From the NCBI GenBank assembly GCA_025403435.1, contig CM046345.1, forward strand, positions 19,958,809 to 20,022,808: DNA of 64,000 nucleotides, in the 5' to 3' direction. The first letter of the stretch is position 1. Each line of letters opens with the position of its first letter. Position numbers and translations under genes: made by a program. This stretch comes from Artocarpus heterophyllus. Taxonomy: Eukaryota > Streptophyta > Magnoliopsida > Rosales > Moraceae. The notes beneath the pieces were generated by a model. That model had not been told where the DNA came from, made no database searches, and worked only from the letters and a program-made list of their open reading frames with translations. Of this stretch, positions 11,568-20,836 are shown one piece after another.

Positions 11568-13560
11568 TGTTGGAAAAAGAGTGCGCTGCGGAATTTTTTA
11601 AAATTTTATATTTCAAAGTAATTTATAAAACACAAGTTTGACATGCTATATGTATAAATTAATCAATCTTACTAACCTTTGTGTGCCGAAGAACTTCCGC
11701 AACCCGTGAAGAGAAGTAAAGTTCCAGAAGAGCCTCAACCAACTGGTCTTCTTTGCTATTGTCTATCCACGATTGGAATGAGTGTGGGCACACACGTACA
11801 GCTTTTCAACCGGTGACTCTCCTTCCAACCAATCGAGAAAACCCAAAGCAAGTGTTCGTGATTTGTGAACAAAAGCTCTCAAGGAGTTTTCAGATTCTCA
11901 CCTAGCAGAGTATCACTCTTAATCTCTTAATTGATCTGAGTAACTCATAAAACTTACTCCCTTTATATAGAGATTGGTCCTGGGGTCATTTCTTATCAGA
12001 TTAGGTCTCAAAAACTCAAAACAGAATCAAGTTCAGATCAATATCTGATAAGATCCACGTGAAAACGTGTAATCTTATCTCTCGCTAATCGGTAGGCCGA
12101 ACAGGCCCCATCGGTAGGCCGAACATGTAGATCGGTAGGCCAAACTCCCACGTAAATATCTCCGCGAATCTTTTAGTTTCCACCCAAGATTCTATAGGAT
12201 AAAGTCTTAGTTTTAATTCAAATAACCCAATAGAGAAGTTATCTGATCAAAACAACTTTATCAAGATAATCTCTAAGAAAATAAATCAATTCACAATAAT
12301 TCTATAGGTTTATCTTGATCTAATTTATCTAATTAAATCAACCGATAAACAGACAAGAATTATCCGATCCCAATAATTCAACAAGTTTATTACAAAATTA
12401 ATTCAACCGATAAACAGACATGAATTATTTAATTCTTCCAAATTTAACCAATCTGATAAATCCGACATAAGCCACCAATTATTGGAAAAGCACGCCGTGT
12501 CGTTACAGGATTTTGTGAGCTAGCAAAGGGGACCAAATGGACCTATATAGTTCAAGCTCCCAATAATTATGAAACCCAATATCCCAGATATACATTTCAT
12601 AATTATCAACTCCAACGCTACTCCACTAAAAGCTTGGAGCTGCACTCTCTAACTACATAGAATTACGAAGCCCGTATAGCCAAGTCTCCATGACATATCA
12701 AAGTGTATCGTATCCCCATATGATAATCCATAATCGGCTTAAGGACAAGCTCTGTCTTACCTTTCCGATTATTTTTATCTTACGTTCCATCATCTCACCA
12801 TCAGAAAACTTACTATCTAAAGATAGTATACCATTTGGTTACACTTTGTATCCAAATGGTTAAGCACTCTAGTTTTCCAATTATAGGACAACACATATAA
12901 GAGGATATCATCACTCCTAAAGAGGAGCTATGGATTCCATATCTATGAATAATAAGTCTACGCCATCAAGAGTCATGCCTCCAATGTACCGGCATGCATA
13001 CTACTATTAAGATATGGTGTCACCATTTGGTATATCAAAAGACATAAGTCAAGACAACGTGCCTACTATTCATCTCAGGATTAAGATACAACATAAATGA
13101 TTGTCTAAAGTGAATCAATTTACCGAGACATAATTATTAATCCAAATCAATTCACTTTATGTCCCGTCCAGCACATTGTCACCTATGACAACATGCCAAT
13201 GTTTCTATTCACGGAGTCCATCTCCGATGGTCAAGACAAACCATCTCCCAAAAGGGATATAGACAACATAACAATCTTTGCATGAATAAAGCGCCCAACT
13301 TTATTCCCTCGATTGCAGATGGTATGATTTAGACCATCACCTTAAGAATCGTATCTTCCACATAATCCGTCAATCATATGCCCAATTCTTAAGGTTTAGA
13401 TCGACAGTCTCAAACTATTGTTCGCTTAACATACATTCAACAAATATGAACGTAAAGAGGATAAGATTTTGTACATAAATAATGAATAAATTCTTTATTA
13501 ATAAAAAATGTCTCCAAAAACTTATTACATTTTTACTCCCTAGGGCAGACATGTCTAACA
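11568..13560 (-). mobile_element. Solo copia LTR nested in A's 5' LTR
   Basis: A complete 1993-bp LTR (TGTTGGAAAAAGAG at the left edge, ATGTCTAACA at the right edge) with no internal region. It is flanked by ACAAC (11563-11567) and ACAGC (13561-13565), a 5-bp target duplication with one later change; the uninterrupted site in sister LTRs reads GACAACGTGCC. This is the product of an insertion followed by recombination between its two LTRs. Confidence 0.95.
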
Positions 13561-13937
13561 ACAGCGTGCCAATGTTTCTATTCACGGAGTCCACATCCGA
13601 TGGTCAAGACAAAACATCTCCCAAAAGGGATATAGACCACATAACAATCTTTGCATGAATAAAGCATCTAACTTTATTCCCTCGATTGTGGATCTTATGA
13701 TTTAGACCATCACCTTAAGAATCATATCTTTCGCATAATTCGTCCATCATATGCCCAATTCTTAAGGTTTAGACCAACAGTCTCAGACTTTTGTTTGCTT
13801 AACGTACATTCAACAAATATGAACATATAGAGGACAAGATTTGGTATATAAATAATAAATAAATTCTTTATTGATAAAAATGCCTCTAAAAACTTATTAC
13901 ATTTTTATTTCTTAGGGCATACATGTCTAACAGTCAC

Positions 13938-15340
13938 TATTTTTTGTTGTTGTTTGTTTAAAATAAATGCAATGTTGTTTATGCCAAGTAGGTATTGTGT
14001 TTTGTGCCTGAGATTTTGTTATGTAATGATGACTGTGGTTTCCCTATTCTCCAATTTTATTGTGTGTCCAATCCACTAGAGTTGGTTCTGTATGGTATTA
14101 TTGGTGACCCTTGTACCATGTGTTTTTTGTTCTTGATTGTCAAAGTGTTCCATTGATTATGAAGGTGTTAATGAAAGAGCCATTTGTGTGCTCAATTATT
14201 GGCATCCTCTTATTTCCTATCTTTGGAACTCGGTGCACAATTCACCCTTTTTGTGTGTTTCATTGGACTTTATTGGTAGATCTTGTTTGTGATCGAGGTC
14301 AAGTTTTCTTATGTTATAACATTATTTGAGACCATTGATTTGAAATACAATTGCCTTACCAAAAACTTTCTTAAAAAATAAATTAAAGCATAAAATGTTT
14401 GTGCAACAACAAAATAAACTATGTTTGAATTTCCCGGAGAATTTTAAGTTTTTAGGAAATGAGAAAGATTTATTCTCGGCAATGCAAAGGGATTGAATTA
14501 ACTTTGTCATTCAAAATTTCCGTATACAAGTTCTCAACAAACAATGAATTGGGGATTAAATTGAATTGATGAAAACAATTGACGCATAATACAATGGTCA
14601 TAATTCTTTGGTCGTGATCTATTGCGGCAATGACAGCAAATAAATCCAAGACTTTTTTTTTCTATATTTTTATTGCACCAAATTGGCAGGCAAGAAAATT
14701 GCTTAAAAATATAAAAATTTCTTCGTCCTCTCTTCCTGATCGACTAAATAAAGAATTCAGTTACGTGTAATGACTATGGTTCAAGTCGTACCGTGTACCA
14801 TAAATCGGCCATTTTAAGCAAGGAAACGTCCAAAAATTCAAAAGAAAGCTAGCAAAGCCGAATAATTAGTCTACGTTCCAAAGCGAGCCGAACGAAAGAG
14901 AACCAACGAAACCAGATCATGATTTCGCTTAAGTCGGTGGGTCCAGAAGGAATTTAAATATAGTTAATTTGACACAAAAGAAAAGCAAAGAAAAAAAATA
15001 AAAAGAAACAGAAAAAAGAAAAATCATTCTCGGACCATTGTGGGGGTGTTTGGTTAAAAATAATGTAAACCAAAAATTTAATTATAAATAATATAAAAAA
15101 ATTATTATAATATAAAATTTTTATAACAAAAATAATTTTAATCACTGTTCTTATCATTAGTCAAATATAAATATTGGAGAAGAGACAAAAAAGTGGCAAA
15201 CAAAGAAAAAAAATAAATTACAAAATAAAAATTGTCAAAGGGGCTCTGTTGGCGACCTCCGCAAAACACGCGCCTGTCGCCATCTCATTATTTTCAAAAA
15301 AGCAAAATTGTGAAAAATTAAGAAACAAAAATAAAAAAAA
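13938..15340. other. Intergenic region upstream of the host gene
   Basis: Right-hand continuation of the locus that element A split. I see no reading frame with recognisable homology. 15040-15170 is extremely AT-rich and begins GGGGGTGTTTGGTTA, like some MITE ends, but I find no matching inverted end. Confidence 0.5.
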
Positions 15341-15379
15341 TCAAAATTTAATCCTTTTTTCCCCTGTTTCATTTGACAC

Positions 15380-15387
15380 TATAAATA
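15380..15387 (+). promoter_or_regulatory. TATA box of the host gene
   Basis: TATAAATA lies about 590 bp upstream of the start codon, followed by a long pyrimidine-rich tract (about 15395-15960) typical of plant promoter and leader regions. Transcription would start near 15410-15420, giving an untranslated leader of about 560 bp unless an intron is present. A 12-bp palindrome AAAGCGCGCTTT lies at 15930-15941. Confidence 0.55.
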
Positions 15388-15975
15388 CCCTTTGCACTCC
15401 TCTATCTCTCTCACCCAAACATCCCACGTTTTCTCTCTCTTTCTGCCCACGCTGCCACACACATTGACATACAAATACAGCACTATCCCTCTGTCTTTAT
15501 TTTCTCCGAAACTCAAAAGAAAAGAAAGCAAAGGAAAAGAAAAAAATCCTAAATATTTTGAAACTCTCTTTCTCTAATGCACACCACCTAACTCTTTTTC
15601 TTTTGTTTCGTCCTTTTTTTTTCCCCTTGTCATCACAAATACAACAACACCACCACCACCCCAACTTATCCCTCCCTTCTCTCTCTTTCTCTCCCTCTGT
15701 CCCCATCTTTTTCCCATCACCCAAGCATATCTTAAATTTTTCTATTACCTTAGAAAATCTAATCTTTACCTCTTGTCCACTACATAACCCCCAACCCCTC
15801 CGACCCACTTCCTCACTCATACTTTAACCCACCCTTTCTCTCTCCTCACACAATCCTTTGATATTTCTCCTCTCCTTTAACGACATAATCCTTACCTCTG
15901 GAATTTTTCTGTCCCCTTTTAAACTAAGCAAAGCGCGCTTTCTCTCGCTTTTCCCTCTCATTGGCTCTCTCTCTA

Positions 15976-16662
15976 ATGGGCAGTTGTGACAGCAACAAGA
16001 AGCGAGGGCGCGGCGACGACTCGGAAGCTAACTCGGACGAGTCTAAGCGAGTTCGAGTTGATCCGGAGAACTCGGTCTCCTTCGGCATCGCCTTGCAACC
16101 TCAACTCGTCCGAGTTGACTCGGCCAACTCAGAGGCAAACTTGGCCGAGTCCGTCATTGACTCGTCCGAGGCCAGGCTTCTCGAAGACGACCTACTCAGT
16201 ATCTTTGACGAGTCCGAGTCACCGGCGATTCAAGGCCTTGACTCGGTTATAAGAAGCTTCGAGGAAGAGATATACCAGCCGGTACCGGAAATGCGGGTGA
16301 CGTCAGATCCCGGAAAGTCTCAGCCGGAGCTCGGTTACCTTCTAGAAGCTTCGGACGATGAGCTCGGCCTCCCGCCGACTGCCGGCGCCGTCGAGGAGGC
16401 GAAGACCGAGGCTGTTGGTTTTGAGAGTTCCTTAGACGGCGTCGTTTTGGCCGGAAACAACGGGGTGCTTTTGTTTGAGGACGAGATTCCGATTTACGAC
16501 TCGTTCGAGTTCGGAATGGGCGCTGAGTCAAGCGGCGGAAGCGGCGATTTTGGTGGTGATTACGTGGCGTTGGGTGGTTTGTTTGATGGTTGGGATGGGA
16601 GTTACGAGAACGGCGCCGTTTCGGAGTTTTCGTGGCGGACGGAATCTTTACCGGCTATGTAG
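15976..16662 (+). CDS. Acidic, probably nuclear plant protein of unknown function
   Basis: A single uninterrupted frame of 228 residues from the ATG at 15976; the frame is open slightly upstream but without another ATG. The N-terminus has two basic clusters (KKRGR, residues 8-12, and KRVRV, 24-28) that could form a bipartite nuclear signal. The rest is very acidic. Two leucine-rich acidic blocks stand out, LLEDDLLSIFDE (68-79) followed by a predicted helix GLDSVIRSFEEEI (87-99), and LGYLLEASDDELGLPP (119-134). The C-terminal third is rich in Gly, Ser and aromatic residues. Segments 14-28 and 45-59 look like an old internal duplication (DSEANS/NSEANLAES). GC content is far above the surroundings and there are no stops or frameshifts, so it looks functional. 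The acidic blocks resemble transcription-regulator or adaptor motifs, but I cannot name the family. Confidence 0.85.
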   Translation: MGSCDSNKKRGRGDDSEANSDESKRVRVDPENSVSFGIALQPQLVRVDSANSEANLAESVIDSSEARLLEDDLLSIFDESESPAIQGLDSVIRSFEEEIYQPVPEMRVTSDPGKSQPELGYLLEASDDELGLPPTAGAVEEAKTEAVGFESSLDGVVLAGNNGVLLFEDEIPIYDSFEFGMGAESSGGSGDFGGDYVALGGLFDGWDGSYENGAVSEFSWRTESLPAM

Positions 16663-17300
16663 AAACGTTTCTGGGCTAACCGTGGTTTTGTTGGTAAGGC
16701 CGGGACGTTTCGCGACAATATAATAGCAATAGCTTTGTTCTTTTCAGGGTAGGTTGTACCTGTATATCGGAAAGATGGAAATGGAAAAAAGAAAAAAGAA
16801 AATGTGAATTAAAAAAAAAACAGAGAAAATGTGAATTTACCTTCATGGTTCTTCTATTCTTTTTTTTTTTTCCAAGAAAAAACTCTAATGGTTCTTTTTT
16901 TTTTTCTTTGTCCGTTAAATTTAATGAGAAAGTGTTGAATTCGAAAAAAACCACGAAGAAAAAAGGAAGTTAAATCTTGGAAAACTTTAAATTTACATTA
17001 TTTTGTTTAGGGAAAAAAAGGCGTTATTTCACCAAAAAAAAAAAAAAAAGAAAATGTGAATTTACCTTGATAGTTCTTCTATTCTTCTTCTTCGTTTCCT
17101 CTTTTAAAGAAAAAACTATAAATGATTCTGATTTTTCCGAAGAAAATGTGAATTTACCTTCTTTGATTCTTCTATTGTTTTTTTTTTTTTTTTTTTTTTT
17201 AAGAAAACCAGTTGTATGCCATGGGACTTCGTACTTTGTGTTTTTAATATTTTTATATAAAGAGAATTTTTTTTATTATTAACTAGGAAAAAAAAATTAA
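16663..17300 (+). other. 3' flank of host gene with poly(T)-separated repeats
   Basis: Three diverged copies of a unit beginning GAAAATGTGAATTTACCTT and continuing into TTCTTCTATT occur near 16826, 17053 and 17143, each followed by a T-rich run and AAGAAAA. The first part is presumably the 3' untranslated region of the gene; no clear AATAAA signal could be fixed. Confidence 0.6.
16888..16967 (+). repeat. Duplicated segment, copy 1
   Basis: GGTTCTTTTT..CTTTGTCCG(T/A)TAAATTT.ATGAGAAA.(G/C)GTTGA is repeated about 1.2 kb away at 18088-18174 with scattered changes. Both copies are non-coding. Confidence 0.65.
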
Positions 17301-18087
17301 GAGTGATGTCATAAAGTATGTACTATTTATTGGTAAGCAATAAACAAATCAGAAAAAGCAAATTTCAGGAATTTTTTTGGATATTTCTTTTACTGACCGT
17401 AAAGTTTGCATCATATATTACTTTTATTTGTTATAATTTGGTGATTCGTTGTCTATTTCTTTCCTCTCTTTTTGGTACACCCTCTTCTATGTTAGTCTTA
17501 TTATTTTCATTTTATAAATTCTTGTCTATTTATCTCAAATTGATTTTTTATGATTCCTTTCTTTTGTTTAAAAAGGGACAAATAGGAACACGTTCAACAT
17601 CTAAAAATTAAAATAAATATGTTTTGGTCGAAACAGTTAAATATCAAAATAATATTTTAAAAGATAAAACTCTGGACATGTTTGTGAAAAATTATATTGA
17701 GAAAAAATTATCTATTCAAAAAAAGCAAAATAGTTATCAAAGTATGGTTATTAGGGTTACATTCGGGAAAAGGATATTTTACAAGACTATGTAATGAATA
17801 TTTTAGACGAATGCGAATATATATTTAAGTACAATTGCATTTGAGAAAAGTTATTATAAATAAAAATTTCGAAATAAAAAATAATTATGAAGAAAATTTT
17901 AGTGGATATTTTTAAGAAAATAAATTCAACATAAATTGAAACATCATTTATGTTATTCGTATGTTTTTTGCAGCATGTTTCCATATGAATTATTTTCAAC
18001 TTCCTAAGCAAGAAAGGAGGCAACAGCAAACTCTAAATTCAAGTGATTCTCCTTCCTTCTATACCTTATAGACATGCAAACTATATA
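17301..18087. other. AT-rich intergenic sequence
   Basis: Very AT-rich. The longest open frames (97 codons at 17318-17611 on +, 80 codons at 17787-18029 on -) are low complexity, rich in Phe, Leu, Ile and Lys, and look like chance frames. I see no feature here. Confidence 0.5.
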
Positions 18088-18174
18088 AATGGTTCTTTTT
18101 TTCTTTTTCTGCCTTTGTCCGATAAATTTGATGAGAAAACGTTGACTTGGGAAAACCATAAAGAAAGAATAAAG
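18088..18174 (+). repeat. Duplicated segment, copy 2
   Basis: Second copy of 16888-16967, in direct orientation, including CTTTGTCCGATAAATTTGAT and the following CATAAAGAAAGAA. Origin unknown; it may be a dispersed low-copy duplication around the host gene. Confidence 0.65.
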
Positions 18175-18484
18175 GGGTTCTTTTATTTTATTTTTAAGAG
18201 ATAAGAAAGAAGAAGTTTTTCTTTTTTTGGAGAATTAAACCTGTTATTATCAACGAAGAAAAGCGTCACTTACAATAAATTCTACGAAAAATAGAATGTA
18301 TTCCAATCAAATTACATCAATAGTAAAAGTATAAGTACCATAGAATGAGCAGCTGTATTAACTTATTTATACATATGACATAATTTAGCCCTTAAAAAAG
18401 ATAATAGGTTAGATATATCTAACAACATAGGTTCAAATTAGTTTAAAAAGTAAAATAATTAATTGTCAATACATGAGAATACAT

Positions 18485-18690
18485 ATTAGAGATTTAGAGC
18501 TACATTAATAGCCCACAAAAGACCAATAGAAATAGCTTTAGCTTAGAAAAGCCTCCATCAATTTTCTTTGCAAGAATTGCCATAACAAAGCCTTTAGAAT
18601 CTCTTATCATTGCTCCTATTCCCATAATATTATTCTTAGAGGAAATGGAAGCGTCATCATTGAGTTTGCAGCAAAAAGGATGTAGAGCTA
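18485..18690 (-). pseudogene. LINE-type RNase H (RVT_3) relic
   Basis: Read on the - strand, about 40 codons give LNDDASISSKNN..GIGAMIRDSKG followed by VMAILAKK, the pattern of the RNase H-like domain found at the C-terminus of plant LINE reverse transcriptases and related host genes (acidic residue in NxDAS, GxGxxIRDxxG). After GGFS a one-frame change leads to AKAISIGLLWAINVALNL, the next conserved helix. No other part of a LINE is visible. The identification rests on recalled family patterns. Confidence 0.6.
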
Positions 18691-18692
18691 CT

Positions 18693-19348
18693 TGTGACGA
18701 CTTGACTATTTGAGTTATTATTTAACTTACTTAAACTTAATTTTTTAAACTTATTATTACTTACTAGTAAGAAAAATATGGAGTAATTTTTTTGAAAACA
18801 TACTTAAAATTAGTTGCGACTTTCATTGTAATATAAACTAGAAGATTTGTATAAAACCTGACTTAATAATAATTTAAAACATTTCTTAAAATTCGTTAAG
18901 TAAATATTTACTTTCTTAAAAATTTTAAAATATTTTTCAAAAAACAACGGAAACTTCTTTTAATACAGCGGAAACTGACTAGTAGTGGCATCCTATTGTA
19001 ACGACCCACCTTTTTGGGTCATCGTTTAGTTTGCTTAAACATTATTTTTTTGTCACTTGAATCTTACTTACTAGTAAGAAAAAAGACTAGGTAATTTTTT
19101 TCTTTCCTTAAAACGTTCTTAAAAATTTTCTTGAAACCGTTGCTACTTTTGTTGCAACACAACTGGAGACATAGTTCAAAACTTGATTTTAAAATCATTC
19201 AAAATGTTTTCTAATATTTATTAAGAAACATTTCCTTTCTTAAAAGCTTTTGTTAAAACATCTTTTCAAACTTAGAAAAAAAATTTGTTAAAATAGCAGA
19301 AACCTTTAATTTTTAAGCAACGGATGACTACTGCAGTGGTATTCATAC
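18693..19348. repeat. Two diverged tandem copies of a TGTAACGACC-type unit
   Basis: Copy 1 begins TGTGACGACTTGACT at 18693 and copy 2 TGTAACGACCCACC at 18997. Both continue through TTACTTACTAGTAAGAAAAA, a GTTGC(G/T)ACTTT..TTG(T/C)AA segment and an (A/G)ACTACTGCAGTGG-like end. The TGTAACGACCC start is common at plant gypsy-type LTR edges, so these may be old LTR pieces, but no coding region supports that. Confidence 0.55.
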
Positions 19349-19412
19349 CCAACCTTTACATCTGTCTACCGCAATGCAAGCTCTTCTACTAGTCTTCTAT
19401 AGAACTACCTAC

Positions 19413-20836
19413 TATTAGACATGATGCCCTAAGGAGCAAAATGTTGTAATATGTTTTGGAGACATTTTATCACTAAAAAGTTTATTTATTGTTCATATAC
19501 TAAATATTGTCCTTTTTACATTCATCTCTGTTGAATGTATAATAAGCAAGCAAAAATCTGAGATTATTGGTCTAAACCTTTGAAAATCATGCATATGATG
19601 GCCAGATTATGCGAAAGACATGATTCTAAAAGTGATGGTCTAAATCATAAGATCCACAATCGAGAGAATAAAGTTAGGTGCTTTATTCATGCTAAGATTG
19701 TTATGTTGTCTACATCCCTAACGAGAAATGAATTGTCTTGGCCATCGGAGTGGGACTCCACAAATAAAAATATTGGTATATTGTCATAGGTGATGATGTA
19801 TTGGATCGGGACATAAAGTGGAATTGATTTGGATTAATAATTCTGTCTGTGCAAATATATCTTTTGATGTACCAAAAGGTGACATCCTGACTTTATAATG
19901 GTACGCATACCAGTACGTTGGAGACATAGCACTTGATAGCGTAGACCTGTTATTCATAGATATGGAATCCATAGCTCTTTTTGTAGAGTTAGTGATATTC
20001 TCTTATATACGTTATCCTATAATTAAAAGATTGGAATGCTCAACCATTTGGATGCATAGATGTAACTAAATGGTGTACTATCTTTGGATAGTAAGTTTTC
20101 TAAAAGTGAGATAACAGAATGTAAGATAAAAATAATCAGGAAGATAAGACGAAATTTATCCTTAAGCCGATTATGAATATCCTATGGGGATACGACGCAT
20201 TATGATATGTAATGGACACTTAGCTTATTTGGAGTTTTGTGATTTTATATAGTTTGAGAGTGCAGCTCTAAGTTTTTAGTGGAGTAGCGTTAGCGTTAAT
20301 AATTATAATATATATATATATATATCGAGATATTGTATTTTATAATTATTGAAGCTTGAACTATATAAGTCCATCAGGTTACCTTTGTTTGCTCATAATA
20401 AATCCTGTAACGATATGGTGTGCTTTTCTAACAAATTGGTGACTTATGTTAAATTATTAGATTAGTTGAAATTCGATAGGATCATATAATTCATGTATCT
20501 TTATCGATTGAATTAATTTTGCGAAGTAATTCAAGATAAATATGTTGAAATATTGAGATAATATTTATTTTCTATGAGATTGCTCAGATATGACTGTTTT
20601 GATAAGATAACTTCTCTATTAGATTATTTGAATTGAAACCGAGGCTCTATCTAAGAATCTCGGGTGGAAAATAAAAGATTTTCAAGGATCATATTTTCAC
20701 AAGTTCAACATGCTAATCTACATGTTCGGCCTGGATATGTTCAAATTGCCGATGTAACGATTATCTGATTATGTGTTTCAGATGTGATTTTCATCAAAAG
20801 TTGATCCAGACTCAAATTTTGAGGCCTTATAGGTTC
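19413..20836 (+). repeat. Truncated, decayed + copia LTR
   Basis: Starts TATTAGACATGATGCCCTAAGG (TG changed to TA), matching the start of the + LTR at 58032. It follows that LTR, with many substitutions and a TA microsatellite at 20310-20325, until about three quarters of its length. It stops at 20836, where element B begins in the opposite orientation; the missing end of this LTR is not seen on the far side of B. It appears older than the other copies. Confidence 0.85.

Larger units (their letters stand above)
2652..13932 (-). mobile_element. Copia LTR retrotransposon, element A (complete ends, defective)
   Basis: A Ty1/copia element read right to left: 5' LTR (9906-13932, split), primer-binding site, leader, gag, protease, integrase, reverse transcriptase, RNase H, polypurine tract, 3' LTR (2652-4684). 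Both flanks carry GTCAC (2647-2651 and 13933-13937), a perfect 5-bp target duplication, so the two ends belong to a single insertion. The order integrase before reverse transcriptase defines copia. Without the nested solo LTR and its duplication the element is about 9.28 kb. It cannot be autonomous: the 5' half of gag is deleted, the protease active site is altered and pol contains several frame breaks. The left LTR terminus reads TA rather than TG. Confidence 0.95.
9906..13932 (-). repeat. 5' LTR of element A, split by a solo LTR
   Basis: The two parts are 9906-11567 and 13561-13932. Removing the inserted LTR and one copy of the 5-bp duplication restores a continuous LTR of about 2.03 kb. 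A TATA-like box (- strand, complement of CTTTATATAGAG) is at 10299-10308 and dyad-motif clusters are at about 10427-10507. Confidence 0.93.

Noticed and set aside
15036..15175. Possible MITE beginning GGGGGTGTTTGGTTA
   Set aside because: No inverted partner end or target duplication could be found; the AT-rich body alone is not evidence.
15497..15820. Open frame of 107 codons opposite the host gene leader
   Set aside because: Lies in the complement of a CT-rich untranslated leader and is a low-complexity Lys/Arg/Glu/Gly sequence.
15961..15975. Upstream extension of the host gene frame
   Set aside because: It would need a TTG start; the first ATG in frame is at 15976.
20300..20330. TA dinucleotide run
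   Set aside because: Ordinary microsatellite expansion inside an old LTR.
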